Made by a program: the position numbers and the translations under genes
In this document: positions 1 to 8,768 of the stretch, piece by piece
Layout: each line of letters begins with the position of its first letter
How positions within the stretch are numbered: the stretch's first letter is position 1
The notes under the pieces: model-generated
What the model saw: the letters and a program-made list of their open reading frames with translations, nothing else
Databases searched by the model: none
Told to the model about the DNA's origin: nothing
Origin: Streptomyces sp. NBC_01571
Lineage (GTDB): Bacteria > Actinomycetota > Actinomycetes > Streptomycetales > Streptomycetaceae
Reading direction: 5' to 3'
DNA length: 64,000 nucleotides
Assembly (NCBI RefSeq): GCF_026339875.1
Contig: NZ_JAPEPZ010000002.1
Span: 310,001 to 374,000, forward strand

Positions 1-2104
1 GGAGGGCCTGTTCGCTCCAGACCGTCTTGCCTTCCGCTGTGTAGCGGGTACCCCATCGTTGGGCGAGTTGAGCGACGATGAACAGACCGCGTCCCCCTTC
101 GTCGACCGTGCGGGCGTGGCGCAGGCGTGGGGAAGCGGCTGCGTCGTCGTGCACTTCGCAGGTGAGGGTGCGGTTCTTGATGAGGCGTAGCTGCAGGGGC
201 GGGGCACCGTAGCGGATCGCGTTGGTGACGAGTTCGCTGACGATCAGTTCGGCTGCGTAGGCGGTGTCCTCGTCCACGTTCCAGTCTGCGAGTGTCCGGC
301 GGGTGTGTCCGCGGGCAGTGGCCGCTGCCGCGGCGTCGTGGTCGAGGAGCCAGCTGGCCAGGGAGTGCGCGGGAAGGGGCCGGGTGCGGGCGAGGAGGAG
401 AACCGCGTCACGGGCGCGGTCCGTACCGCGGAGGGTGGAGAGGATGTCGTCGCGCAGGTCCTGGAGGGGCCGGCCGGGTTGAGCAACGACGTCGTACAGG
501 AGTGCGGCGCCAGCGTCGGAATCGGCGGTAGGTGTGGGCAGCATCGCGGGGGTGCAGAGGGCGAGGATGCTGCCGTGGGGCAGTTCGGTGGTGGTAGCGG
601 CGAAGGGGGGACCTTCCGCGCCGCCCAGCGCAGGCCCCGGGGAGCCGTCCGGGACCTCGGTGCTGCTGTCGGGGCGGACGATCACGGGTGTGGTGTACCC
701 GGCCTGTGCGAAGGTGCATGTGCTGCTGAGCGGGTCGTAGACCGCGTAGACGCAACTCGCCGAGAGCGGTTGCCGGTGCAGGGGGTCGCCGAGGGGCAGA
801 GTCGCGCGCTCTGCTGCCAGGAATGCCGCCGTGTCGTTGAGGCGTGCGAGGAGCTCGTCGGGTTGCAGGTCCAGCGCGGCAAGAGAGCGAACGACGGTGC
901 GCAGTTGTCCCATGGTGGTGGCGGCTTGGATGCCGCGGCCGGCGACCTCTCCGACGACCAGGGCCGTGCGGGCGCCGGACAAGGGGATCGTGTCGCACCA
1001 GCCTCCCCCGCCGTCGGCGCCGGGCACGTACAGGTGCGTGGTCTCAACGGTGTTGTCCGAGGCCGGGCAGCGGGGAAGCTGGTGGCGCTGGACCGTCGCG
1101 GCGATGGTGTGCTCGCGGGTGAACCGGCGGGCGTTGTCGATGCACAGAGCGGTATGGGAGGCCACATCGAGAGCAAGGCCGACATCGTCCTCGTTGTAGG
1201 GGTCGGACGCGCCGATGCGATAGAGGCTCAGTACTCCCAGTGGGGTTCCGCGCAGAGCCAGGGGCGCCACGATGAGTGTGTGCGATCGGGTCGTGCGGAT
1301 CGCCCCGGCCCTGGCGGGGTCGGCGTCGAGCCAGGGGCTGACGGGACTCAGGGCCACGAGGCGGGGACGGAGATCGCTCATGGCCTCCGCGTAGGGGGTC
1401 GCGAAGTGGAGGCTCCGCACGTCGCCCACCGGGTGGGCCCGTGTCTGCCGGCCGTCGCGGGTGCGGAAGGCGGCGCGGCGCAGGGGAACATCCTGAGCGA
1501 GGGGCCCTGTCGCGGACTCCTCGCCGCGTGCCACGGCATCCACGACTTCCACCACGGCAACGTCGGCGAAGTCGGGCACCAGGGTCTCCACCAGCTCCTG
1601 GCAGGTGGAGATAACGTCCAGGGTCCGTCCCACACGCTCCCGCACGGCGTTCAGGACACGCAGCCTGGCACGCGCCTGTTCCTCCTCCGTGACGTCCACC
1701 ACCGTGACGGCCAGTCCCAGGACCGTCCCCTGCGGGTCCTGCAGGCGGAACGCCGAAACCGACCGGATTTTTTCCCGCCCCTGTTCGGTCACCAGCCGCA
1801 TGGGGACCAGGTACTCGCGCACGGGCACGCCGCTTTCCAGCACGCCACGCAGCATCTCCTCCGCCTCGTCGGGGGCGGACAGACCGGCGTACGCCTCGGC
1901 GAAATGCAGTCCGAGCAGGCTTTCGACGGACACGCCGCGCATGCCCTGCGTGGCGGTGTTGACCCGCACGACCCGAAGGTCCGTATCCAGAACGTGCAGC
2001 CCTACCGGTGACTGTGTGAACAGGGCATCCAAGATCGCCCCTCCCACCCTGTCCCCCGCGTCCCCGCCCGCCGGCGTCCGTCGCGTCGGGTCCTCGTCCG
2101 CCAC
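1..2104 (-). CDS. PAS-GAF-SpoIIE-HATPase signalling protein with degenerate phosphatase site (3' end cut by window edge)
   Basis: Multidomain sensor of about 701 visible residues; only the last few codons lie outside the window. In order it shows a PAS domain (about 20-150), a GAF domain (170-340), a PP2C/SpoIIE-like domain (350-560) and a C-terminal HATPase anti-sigma kinase-type domain (570-700) with the N-box region LIVSELVTNAIR and a GGRGL motif. The GTG start at 2104 is chosen for a GGAGGTG site just upstream. The phosphatase domain looks dead: the usual GD-x-x-D is GGWCD, the GDV is GEV, the TDG loop is missing and the terminal DD is DA. The kinase-like domain looks intact. It is a clear paralogue of the gene at 51057-53378, which has the same losses. 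Probable role: ligand-gated kinase or scaffold in partner switching rather than a phosphatase. Confidence 0.85.
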   Translation of the reverse strand, partial: MADEDPTRRTPAGGDAGDRVGGAILDALFTQSPVGLHVLDTDLRVVRVNTATQGMRGVSVESLLGLHFAEAYAGLSAPDEAEEMLRGVLESGVPVREYLVPMRLVTEQGREKIRSVSAFRLQDPQGTVLGLAVTVVDVTEEEQARARLRVLNAVRERVGRTLDVISTCQELVETLVPDFADVAVVEVVDAVARGEESATGPLAQDVPLRRAAFRTRDGRQTRAHPVGDVRSLHFATPYAEAMSDLRPRLVALSPVSPWLDADPARAGAIRTTRSHTLIVAPLALRGTPLGVLSLYRIGASDPYNEDDVGLALDVASHTALCIDNARRFTREHTIAATVQRHQLPRCPASDNTVETTHLYVPGADGGGGWCDTIPLSGARTALVVGEVAGRGIQAATTMGQLRTVVRSLAALDLQPDELLARLNDTAAFLAAERATLPLGDPLHRQPLSASCVYAVYDPLSSTCTFAQAGYTTPVIVRPDSSTEVPDGSPGPALGGAEGPPFAATTTELPHGSILALCTPAMLPTPTADSDAGAALLYDVVAQPGRPLQDLRDDILSTLRGTDRARDAVLLLARTRPLPAHSLASWLLDHDAAAAATARGHTRRTLADWNVDEDTAYAAELIVSELVTNAIRYGAPPLQLRLIKNRTLTCEVHDDAAASPRLRHARTVDEGGRGLFIVAQLAQRWGTRYTAEGKTVWSEQAL

Positions 2105-2204
2105 AGAAATCACCTCCGCCACCCAGACTGCCCGAGCGGCGTGCCGATGGACCGCCACGCCACGTCGGGTACCCGAACAGCCCCAACACGGCCAGGCGGC
2201 CGGT

Positions 2205-2445
2205 GTTTTCCACGGCTTCGCTCCGGCCCGCACCCACAGGTCAGCCTCCCGCAGTTCGCGCGTGAGGACCTTGCCCGTGGCGTTGACGGGCAGGACGTCG
2301 AGGAATGCCACCAGGGGGATACACGTAGCCGGCCGTCGTCCCCTGGCGCCAGGCCATGATTTTCGTCCTCGGTGGGGTGGACCCGGCCGTCCGCAGCACC
2401 GCCCTGGGCATGGTCACCCTCGTCCGGAACCCGGCAGGATCGCAA
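2205..2445 (-). pseudogene. decayed C-terminus of an AMP-dependent acyl-CoA synthetase
   Basis: No intact frame, but pieces of the C-terminal lid domain of an acyl-CoA synthetase (AMP-ligase) can be read across frameshifts on the minus strand: VPDEGD, then HPTEDE, then IMAW, then FLDVLPVNATGKVLTRELRE. The last piece carries the family's NATGK catalytic lysine motif. Roughly 80 codons of the expected end are represented and no N-terminal adenylation domain is visible nearby. It is a relic between the SpoIIE-like gene and the FUSC gene. The call rests on motif recognition; frames were not aligned against homologues. Confidence 0.5.
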
Positions 2446-2760
2446 AGGCCGTGGGTCACCCCGAGCCGCCCTGTGCGGGTCGTGCCCTCCGGGAGCGGGG
2501 ACCGAAGGAGCCGCGGGACGTCCTGGCCCAACTGCACGGCTCCGGAACGGTCGGACTCGTCGACCGCCGGTGTCGCGAAGCCGAGCCGTGGTGCGACGGG
2601 TCCGTCATCGCGGCAGGCAGCGTTCGCCCCGTCGCAGCGTTCGCCCCGTCGCGGCGCCCGCCACGAGCCGGCCGGCCGGACCCCCGGTCGGCGGCACGGA
2701 CCTCGACCCGTGCCATGCTGGAAACGCTGATCATGGCGGAGAGCGGGGACGAAAGGCAGC
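2446..2760. other. intergenic, no gene recognised
   Basis: About 315 bases between the acyl-CoA synthetase relic and the FUSC gene. A short imperfect direct repeat around CGTTCGCCCCGTCGCAG occurs near 2621-2660. No convincing coding frame was seen. It probably contains the promoter of the downstream membrane protein gene. Confidence 0.3.
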
Positions 2761-5073
2761 GTGAGGACAGCGACACGGCCGGGCCGGACAAGGATCTGGG
2801 ACCGATTCGCGGCATCGGATCCCGGGCTGCTGCGGCTCATGGCCGGCCTGCGGACGGTCGGGGCCATCGCGCTCACGCTCGCCGTACTGGCTGTCATGAG
2901 TGTGGATGTGACGCACATGGTGGCCGGAGCCATGGCGGCCATGGTCGGCACCTTCGCCATCAAGGACAAACAGCGCCGCGACCAGGCACTGACGCTCCTG
3001 CTCGGGCTGCCCGTGGCGCTCGCGGCGATGTCACTGGGGGCGCTGCTCAACAAGACCGTCGTCGAGGGCGACCTCTTCTTCGTCGCGCTGATCTTCGCCG
3101 CCGTGTACAGCCGCCGGTTCGGCGACCGCGGGACCGCCCTGGGACTCATCGGGTTCCAGATCTACTTCATCTCGCTCTTCGTCAGGGCCACCTTCTCCGC
3201 TCTGCCCGGCCTGTGCGTCACGCTCGCCATCGCGTTCGTGTGCAGCGCGCTGGTGCGGTTCGTCGTCGTGCCCGACACTCCTGAACGCGTTCTGGACCGG
3301 CTGCGAAAGGCCTTCCGGGCTCGCCTGGCACAGCTCGTCTCCGCCCAGATCGAGCTGCTGGACGCCGGACCCGACCGCGTCGAGAAGGCGCTGGAGGACC
3401 TGCGGCGGCACACGGCCCGGCTCCACGAGAGCGCGATGATGATCCAGGGGCAGCTGGCGGAGGGGACCAGCGACAGCGCCACCGCCTCGCTCGTGCAGCG
3501 CCGGGTCGCCGAGGCCGAGATCGCGGCCGAGCGGCTCGGCGTGCTCCTGCTCACCGCGCGCAGCGCGGAACGGGCCGACACGCTCACCCTGCATCTGCCG
3601 CACGCACCCGTCCCCGCGCCCGGAGACCGCCTCCGGGCGCAGGACGGCGTCACCGCCACCCTGCGCCGGGATCTCGACGCGCTGCGCCTGCTGGTCCTGC
3701 GCCCGATCGCCGACGACCGCGGCACCGCGCTGGCCCACCTGCGCAACCGGCTCCTCGGCTACCGCGACGAGGAGAACCTGCCACAGGCCTCGACCGCCGT
3801 GCAGGACGTCTTCCGTGGCATCGGCGAGACGGCGCGCTCCGTGCTCGGACTGCGACTGGCTCTCGACGGGCCCCAGGACGAGTCCGACGACACCCCTTCG
3901 ACGACCCGGTCGCGCGAGGAGCTGGACGCCGAGGACGTCTCCATCGCCGGGTCCGAGGAGGCCGAGCGGGAGGAGAGCGGCCGCAGGGGCTGGGAGCGTC
4001 CGACGACGCGGACCGCGGTGCAGGTCGCGGTCGGTTCGGCGCTGGCAATCGTCGGCGGCGAGTTCCTCTCCAGTCAGCGCTGGTACTGGGCGGTGCTGAC
4101 CTGCTGGGTCGTGTTCCTGAACACGGCGTCCACCGGGGAGATCCTCGTCAAGGGGTACCGCAGGCTGATCGGCACCGTCCTCGGTGTCGTCGCCGGCGCC
4201 CTCCTGGCGGGCCTGGTCGGCACCCACACGTGGACGGCGTTCGGGCTCGTCCTGCTGTTCATCTTCGCCATGTTCTTCACCGCGCCGCTGTCCTACGCCC
4301 TGATGTCGTTCTTCGTCACGGCGATGCTGGGCCTGCTGTACACCCTGCTCAACACCTACAGCACCGCGGTGCTGGTCCTGCGTATCGAGGAGACCGCGCT
4401 CGGTGCCACCTGCGGGGTCATCGCGGCCGCTCTGGTCCTGCCGGTGCACACCGACCGCCGGACCGACGAACAGCTGGCCACGGTGCTGCGCCGGCTCGGG
4501 GACGTCACCGGCGCGGCGGTGGATCAGCTCAGCGGCGGCCGCACGCTCGATCTGCTGGACGGGGCGCGGGATCTCGACAAGACATTGGACGATCTGCGGT
4601 CCTCCGTCCAGCCGCTGACCCATCCCATCACCCCGCTGCGGTCCCGTCGTCAGACGGTGCGCTATCTGGTGGCCCTCCTGGAGACGTGCGCCTATCACGC
4701 GCGTTCCCTGGCGGCGACGGCGGAACTCCTCCCCCACAGCAAGACCGTCGCGGCGGATCCGCGCCTGAAGAAGGCGGGCCGGCGCATCGCGCACAACATC
4801 GAGGTGCTCGTCGCGCGCGTCGAGGACGACGACACCGAGGGCGTGGCCGAGACCGGTGCCAGTCTCGCGGCCCTGCTGGAGCCGGGAGGTCCGGACGGCC
4901 CGCGCCACGACCGGGTCACCACGCGTGTCCTGCGGCATCTGCAGCGGCTGGACGAGGGTGTGGTCGGTCTGGCCCGCCCCCTCGGCGTCCCCGTCTCGAC
5001 CGGCGACCGCGTGTCGTCGCCGGGGTCCGCGTCCACGCGGAGGACGGCGTCCTCCCGGGGTCCCGCCGGGTAG
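2761..5073 (+). CDS. FUSC-family integral membrane protein (aromatic-acid exporter type)
   Basis: Protein of 770 residues with the two-block layout of FUSC/YccS-type proteins. A first cluster of membrane helices lies at about 30-165, a long soluble helical stretch at 170-400, a second membrane cluster at about 415-565 and a cytoplasmic tail. The second cluster has the FUSC-typical segment WYWAVLTCWVVFLNTASTGE followed by VKGYRRLIGTVLGVVAGALLA. Family members are proposed efflux components for aromatic or other organic acids; the substrate is not evident here. GTG start at 2761 with GAAAGG upstream. The gene stands alone, ending just before a 24-bp tandem repeat and converging on the ECF sigma gene. 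Confidence 0.85.
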   Translation: MRTATRPGRTRIWDRFAASDPGLLRLMAGLRTVGAIALTLAVLAVMSVDVTHMVAGAMAAMVGTFAIKDKQRRDQALTLLLGLPVALAAMSLGALLNKTVVEGDLFFVALIFAAVYSRRFGDRGTALGLIGFQIYFISLFVRATFSALPGLCVTLAIAFVCSALVRFVVVPDTPERVLDRLRKAFRARLAQLVSAQIELLDAGPDRVEKALEDLRRHTARLHESAMMIQGQLAEGTSDSATASLVQRRVAEAEIAAERLGVLLLTARSAERADTLTLHLPHAPVPAPGDRLRAQDGVTATLRRDLDALRLLVLRPIADDRGTALAHLRNRLLGYRDEENLPQASTAVQDVFRGIGETARSVLGLRLALDGPQDESDDTPSTTRSREELDAEDVSIAGSEEAEREESGRRGWERPTTRTAVQVAVGSALAIVGGEFLSSQRWYWAVLTCWVVFLNTASTGEILVKGYRRLIGTVLGVVAGALLAGLVGTHTWTAFGLVLLFIFAMFFTAPLSYALMSFFVTAMLGLLYTLLNTYSTAVLVLRIEETALGATCGVIAAALVLPVHTDRRTDEQLATVLRRLGDVTGAAVDQLSGGRTLDLLDGARDLDKTLDDLRSSVQPLTHPITPLRSRRQTVRYLVALLETCAYHARSLAATAELLPHSKTVAADPRLKKAGRRIAHNIEVLVARVEDDDTEGVAETGASLAALLEPGGPDGPRHDRVTTRVLRHLQRLDEGVVGLARPLGVPVSTGDRVSSPGSASTRRTASSRGPAG

Positions 5074-5075
5074 CA

Positions 5076-5123
5076 GCGGAGCGGCGAGTGCGGCGTAGTG
5101 CGGAGCGGCGAGTGCGGCGTGGT
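5076..5123. repeat. 24-bp tandem repeat, two copies
   Basis: Two adjacent 24-base units (5076-5099 and 5100-5123) starting GCGGAGCGGCGAGTGCGGCG and differing at one base. They fill the short gap between the convergent FUSC and ECF sigma genes. A simple local duplication. Confidence 0.85.
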
Positions 5124-5175
5124 GCGCCGCGCGCTCACGAGACGGCCGCGCTTCCTCGTCGTCCTCACGCACGCC

Positions 5176-5805
5176 TCAACCGCGACGGCTGCCGGTGCCC
5201 GTCTCCTCCCGCAGTCGGCGGCCGAGTCGGTGCAGCCCGCGCCGGGCATGACTCTTGACCGTCCCCAGGGGCCATCCGGTGAGCTGTGCGATCTGGGTGT
5301 GCGTGAGGTCGTCGTAGAACGCGAGGCTGAGGGCCCGGCGCTGCGGTGCGGGCAGTCGAGCCAGCTCGTGCCGGACGAGGACCCGGTCGAGGACCGTGTC
5401 GGCCGGGGACGCGGAGTCGTGTGCGGTCAGGGACATCACCGCGCCGGCCGCCGCGACGAGGTCGGCGCGCCGGGTGCGGGCCGTCAGCGCGTCGGCGATC
5501 TTGCGCCGGGTGATCCCGACGAGCCAGGCGGCGAGGACGCCGCGCTCGGGCGAGAACCCGGCGCGCCCCCGCCACGCTGCGAGGAAGACGAGCTGGGTGA
5601 CGTCCTCCGCCTCGGCGGCGTCCCCCAGGGAACGCCGGGCCAGGGTGTACACGAGGCGGCCCCAGCGGTCGTACGCGGCGGCGAGGCACTCCTCGTCACC
5701 GTCGGCGAATCCGGTGGCGAGTTCCTCGTCGGTGAGCGAGTCGCGCGCCGCGGCCCTCGGCACTGGGGCGTCGGGGTTCCGCTCGGTGCTCTGCTGTGCG
5801 GTCAT
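5176..5805 (-). CDS. ECF-type RNA polymerase sigma factor
   Basis: Protein of 209 residues with sigma region 2 (AYDRWGRLVYTLARRSLGD, then EDVTQLVFLAAWRG, about 44-80) and region 4 (LPAPQRRALSLAFYDDLTH, then GTVKSHARRGLHRL, about 151-195). Start is the ATG at 5805, preceded by GAGGAG. Such factors direct RNA polymerase to a small stress or envelope regulon. No anti-sigma gene lies next to it, which is unusual for the class, so its control is unknown. A 15-bp palindrome lies about 20 bp upstream of the start and could be an operator. Confidence 0.9.
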   Translation of the reverse strand: MTAQQSTERNPDAPVPRAAARDSLTDEELATGFADGDEECLAAAYDRWGRLVYTLARRSLGDAAEAEDVTQLVFLAAWRGRAGFSPERGVLAAWLVGITRRKIADALTARTRRADLVAAAGAVMSLTAHDSASPADTVLDRVLVRHELARLPAPQRRALSLAFYDDLTHTQIAQLTGWPLGTVKSHARRGLHRLGRRLREETGTGSRRG

Positions 5806-5824
5806 GGTGACTGCTCCTCGTGCC

Positions 5825-5839
5825 GGGCGGAATCCGCCC
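5825..5839. promoter_or_regulatory. palindrome upstream of the ECF sigma gene
   Basis: GGGCGGAATCCGCCC is a perfect 7-bp inverted repeat around one central base, immediately upstream of the ribosome binding site of the minus-strand sigma gene. A second hairpin (CGCCCTG-CCGT-CAGGGCG) lies at 5857-5874. Either could be an operator or leader structure; no regulator is assigned. Confidence 0.35.
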
Positions 5840-5874
5840 CGGCTTCCGGAGGGGTGCGCCCTGCCGTCAGGGCG

Positions 5875-6235
5875 TGCCGTCCCGGAGGTGTCGGGGGCTC
5901 CCGTCGTTCGGAGCCGTTCCGTCCCCGTCACCTTGCGAGGATTCGATGCGCCGCGGCAACTTGCATCGACTCTGCATCGACTTCTCCCCGCGCAGTAGCC
6001 CCGAGCCACGAGGACGGGGCGAGAGAGACGGAGGCCGGGAGTCCGGGGGGCGGTCGCAGGCAAGGACCGGTCCCGCACCGCATCCGAGGGCGCGTGGGCA
6101 ACGGAATTCATGACGGGACGGTGCTGTGTCCCCACCCGAAGGGACAATGGACCGTGGTCCCCGGGCGTTCCGCCCTCGACGGTGGAAGGCCCGCACGGCG
6201 GGACCGACGGGAACACCGTCCGACGGAAGGCCACC
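5875..6235. other. divergent intergenic region
   Basis: About 360 bases between the ECF sigma gene (minus) and the DUF2236 gene (plus). No coding frame was recognised. It must carry both promoters; a short repeated element GCATCGACT occurs near 5963-5980. Confidence 0.3.
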
Positions 6236-7138
6236 ATGACGAGACCGACCGGACCGCGACCCACCGGACCGCATGGCCGCCTGCGCGAACGGCTGGGAGA
6301 CAGTCTCTTCGCCCGTGTCGCCGGACCCGACGGCCCTGAGAACCGTGCCCGGATCCACGGCACGCCCGGACCCCGGTGGTTCGGCCCGGACCGCCCCATC
6401 CGCCGGGTGCACGGGGACGCGTCGATGTTCATCGGCGGGCTCTCGGCCCTGCTGCTCCAGTCGCTCCATCCGCTCGCCATGGCCGCCGTGTCCGCCCACT
6501 CCGGCTACCGGGGCGACCCATGGGGCAGGCTGCAGCGCACGAGCACGTTCCTGGCGGTGACGACGTACGGCACCGCCGACAGCGCGCAGGAGGCCTGCGC
6601 CCGGGTTCGCGCGGTCCACGAGCGGGTGCGTGGGGTGACCGGCGAGGGAACGCATTACCACGCCTCGGACCCGCGGCTGCTCGGCTGGGTCCACCTCGCG
6701 GAGACGGACAGCTTCCTGCGCGCGCACCAGCGTTACGGCGTCCGCCCCCTGTCCGACGGCGACTGCGACGCGTACGTCGCCGACACCGCCCGGGTCGCCG
6801 TCGCGCTCGGTGTCCCCGACCCGCCGACGAACCGCGCCGAGCTGGCCGAACGGCTGACCGCGTACCGGGGCGAGCTTCGGGCCACCCCCGAGGCGCGGGC
6901 CACCGCACGCTTCCTGCTGCTCGACCCGCCCGTGCCGCTGGTCGCCCGCGTGCCGTACGGGGTGCTCGCCGCCAACGCCGTCTCCCTGCTGCCCTCCTGG
7001 GCCACCGCGGAGCTCGGGTTGCCCCGACTGCCGGTGGTCGACTGGCTGTTCGTACGCCCCCTCGGCGGTGTCGTGACCTCGGTGGTGCGGTGGGCGATGG
7101 CACCCTCGCGGAGCCGGCTGCCCTCCCCCGTCGAGTGA
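6236..7138 (+). CDS. DUF2236 / MpaB-family heme oxygenase-like protein
   Basis: Protein of 300 residues. The core has the DUF2236 signature: RRVHGDASMFIGGLSALLLQ, SLHPLAMAAVSAHSGY, then GTADSAQEACARVRAVHERV and HYHASDPRLLGWVHLAETDS. This family includes latex-clearing-protein-like and MpaB-like putative heme b oxygenases, with histidines in HP and WVH segments as plausible ligands. The ATG at 6236 is preceded by GGAAGG; an upstream in-frame extension lacks a binding site. Monocistronic by layout. Substrate unknown. Confidence 0.85.
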   Translation: MTRPTGPRPTGPHGRLRERLGDSLFARVAGPDGPENRARIHGTPGPRWFGPDRPIRRVHGDASMFIGGLSALLLQSLHPLAMAAVSAHSGYRGDPWGRLQRTSTFLAVTTYGTADSAQEACARVRAVHERVRGVTGEGTHYHASDPRLLGWVHLAETDSFLRAHQRYGVRPLSDGDCDAYVADTARVAVALGVPDPPTNRAELAERLTAYRGELRATPEARATARFLLLDPPVPLVARVPYGVLAANAVSLLPSWATAELGLPRLPVVDWLFVRPLGGVVTSVVRWAMAPSRSRLPSPVE

Positions 7139-7211
7139 CGGACCGTCAACAGCCGTGGTACAGAGGGCCGCAGCAGTGCAGCCGATCGTGCGGTGGGGTC
7201 GGACCTGCGGA

Positions 7212-7352
7212 TCACAGCAGCGGCATCAAACGGACCAGCACCCAACCGCCCAGGGCCAGGAGTACGCCGGTCGCGAGGGACGCCGCCCACGCGTATCGGG
7301 GCTTGAGCTGATCCGGCTCGCCGGCAGCGGGAGCCCGCGGACGAGAAAACAT
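7212..7352 (-). CDS. small single-pass membrane protein
   Basis: Open frame of 46 residues with a soluble N-terminus of about 20 residues and one membrane helix, AWAASLATGVLLALGGWVLV, ending in RLMPLL. ATG at 7352. No strong ribosome binding site, and no family recognised. It is convergent with the DUF2236 gene and divergent from the zinc-ribbon protein gene. Composition is plausible for a real small membrane protein, but proof would need conservation. Confidence 0.5.
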   Translation of the reverse strand: MFSRPRAPAAGEPDQLKPRYAWAASLATGVLLALGGWVLVRLMPLL

Positions 7353-7409
7353 GTTGGCCGGCCACCGCGGAGCTGCGACGATGCAGCTGTTTCCCATGCG
7401 GAGGGGTCT

Positions 7410-8516
7410 TTGTTCGTATTCGTTTGTGCGAGGTGCGATGCCGAGCTGACCGTCCCCTTGTCCCAGGTCGCCCTTCCGGCCCACGCCCGTCAGATATACG
7501 GGAACGGGGCCCAGCTTCCGGTACTCATGGAGTCAGGGACCTTCGCCGTGGACCCGGACCCCTGGGGAGGGCCGTGGCGGATGTGGGACGAGATCGATGC
7601 GGGCGAGGCCGAGGCGCGCGGCGTCTACGCGCCGGTCCGCGCCCTGTCCGACGGCGCGCCCGGGGCGAGTGTGATCGCGCCCGGTGATGTCCGCGGAACC
7701 CGGTTGATCCCCGAGAAGCGCGGCGGTGCCTGCTGTGGCCTCGACGGGTCCGACGGGCCCAACATGGCCTGCCAGGCGTGCGACCTGCCCGTGGCGACCA
7801 GGCTCGACGACTGCTCGCTCTGGCAGGCGGTGCGGCTCAGCTCAGACGCCGTGCGCCGCCTCCTCGTCGACGGTGTCCACGTTGCGCCGCTCTCCTGGTC
7901 GGAGCTGACCGAGAAGGGCGAGAACACGCCTCCGTTCGAGCCGATCGCCTCCTGGGGAGGACGGTTGGGGTCGGACCACCACTGGTCGTGGAGTCCGCGA
8001 TGGGAGGCGGCAGCCGGTCAGGCGCTCGCCCACCTGCTGGTGGCCTCCAAAGGGCAGCCGGTGAAGGTCCCGGGCGGTCTGACCGCGGACGTGTTCCAAC
8101 GCGCGCTCGACGCCCTGCTGCCCGCAGGCCCGCCCACGCGGCGCGCCGTCCTGGCTGGACCGGGACAGTCATCCCCCGACGCGGGCGTCGACATCCTCCT
8201 CGTACCGGTCCATCCCCGGACGGGGCAGACCTGGACCCCCGCCGGCCCGACTGCGTCGGCATATCTGGTGCCCCTGCCACTGGGGGTCTGGCTGTGGCTG
8301 GTCTCTCCCCAGCCGTACCTGCCAGTTCCCGCGTCGGGCCGCATACCCCAGGACGTACTCCGCGACGACCCGCTCCCGCTGCTCCCCAACCACCTGTTCC
8401 GGGCCGACCGGGGAACGTTCCAGCACACGTTGGTCCGGCTGCCGGCCGTTCGCAGCCCGTGGATGGGCACGGTCCTCGGGAAACTCACGCAGGAAGGACC
8501 GGTCGACCTCTTCTAA
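7410..8516 (+). CDS. cysteine-rich hypothetical protein with zinc-ribbon-like motifs; stop codon hit by a MITE
   Basis: Protein of 368 residues, function unknown. It opens with CARC, a likely half zinc site, and has a second cysteine cluster (GGACCGLDGSDGPNMACQAC) around residues 107-127, suggesting a structural metal. The rest is a globular, Trp- and Pro-rich region. Start chosen at the TTG (7410) because GGAGGGG lies 3-9 bases upstream and no ATG or GTG fits. The TAA stop at 8514-8516 is composite: TA is the target duplication and A the first base of the inserted MITE. Before insertion the stop would have been TAG, so the protein is unchanged. Confidence 0.7.
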   Translation: MFVFVCARCDAELTVPLSQVALPAHARQIYGNGAQLPVLMESGTFAVDPDPWGGPWRMWDEIDAGEAEARGVYAPVRALSDGAPGASVIAPGDVRGTRLIPEKRGGACCGLDGSDGPNMACQACDLPVATRLDDCSLWQAVRLSSDAVRRLLVDGVHVAPLSWSELTEKGENTPPFEPIASWGGRLGSDHHWSWSPRWEAAAGQALAHLLVASKGQPVKVPGGLTADVFQRALDALLPAGPPTRRAVLAGPGQSSPDAGVDILLVPVHPRTGQTWTPAGPTASAYLVPLPLGVWLWLVSPQPYLPVPASGRIPQDVLRDDPLPLLPNHLFRADRGTFQHTLVRLPAVRSPWMGTVLGKLTQEGPVDLF

Positions 8517-8677
8517 GGGCTGTCCCGTAATCCCCGGTGGATCAGCGCGCGGCGTCAGATGCGGTGCATCGCAAGGCGAAGGGTCGTCCGCATACTGGGC
8601 GTACTCGGGCGATCCGACAACGCGGCGAGGTGCCGTAGCTGTCGTCGTGCGCCCACCGGGGATTACGGGACAGCACT
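8516..8677. mobile_element. 162-bp MITE (non-autonomous, IS5/IS427-type ends)
   Basis: The ends are inverted repeats of about 25 bp with one mismatch (AGGGCTGTCCCGTAATCCCC against AGTGCTGTCCCGTAATCCCC). The element is flanked by TA at 8514-8515 and 8678-8679, consistent with insertion into CTAG as known for the IS427 group of IS5 elements. The interior has no transposase frame. It sits exactly in the stop codon of the preceding gene and just downstream of the convergent DHFR-like gene. Confidence 0.85.
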
Positions 8678-8768
8678 TAGGGCGCCTGGCCCGGCCGGAC
8701 CGCCGCATGACGGGGGCCGCCTGGTGAATTCACCGGCGACGACACGGCCCACCTGGTGCGGGGCGGCT

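Noticed and set aside
3031..5172. Open minus-strand frame of about 710 codons opposite the FUSC gene
   Set aside because: Gln/Arg/Gly-rich shadow; the plus-strand frame has clear membrane helices and start signals.
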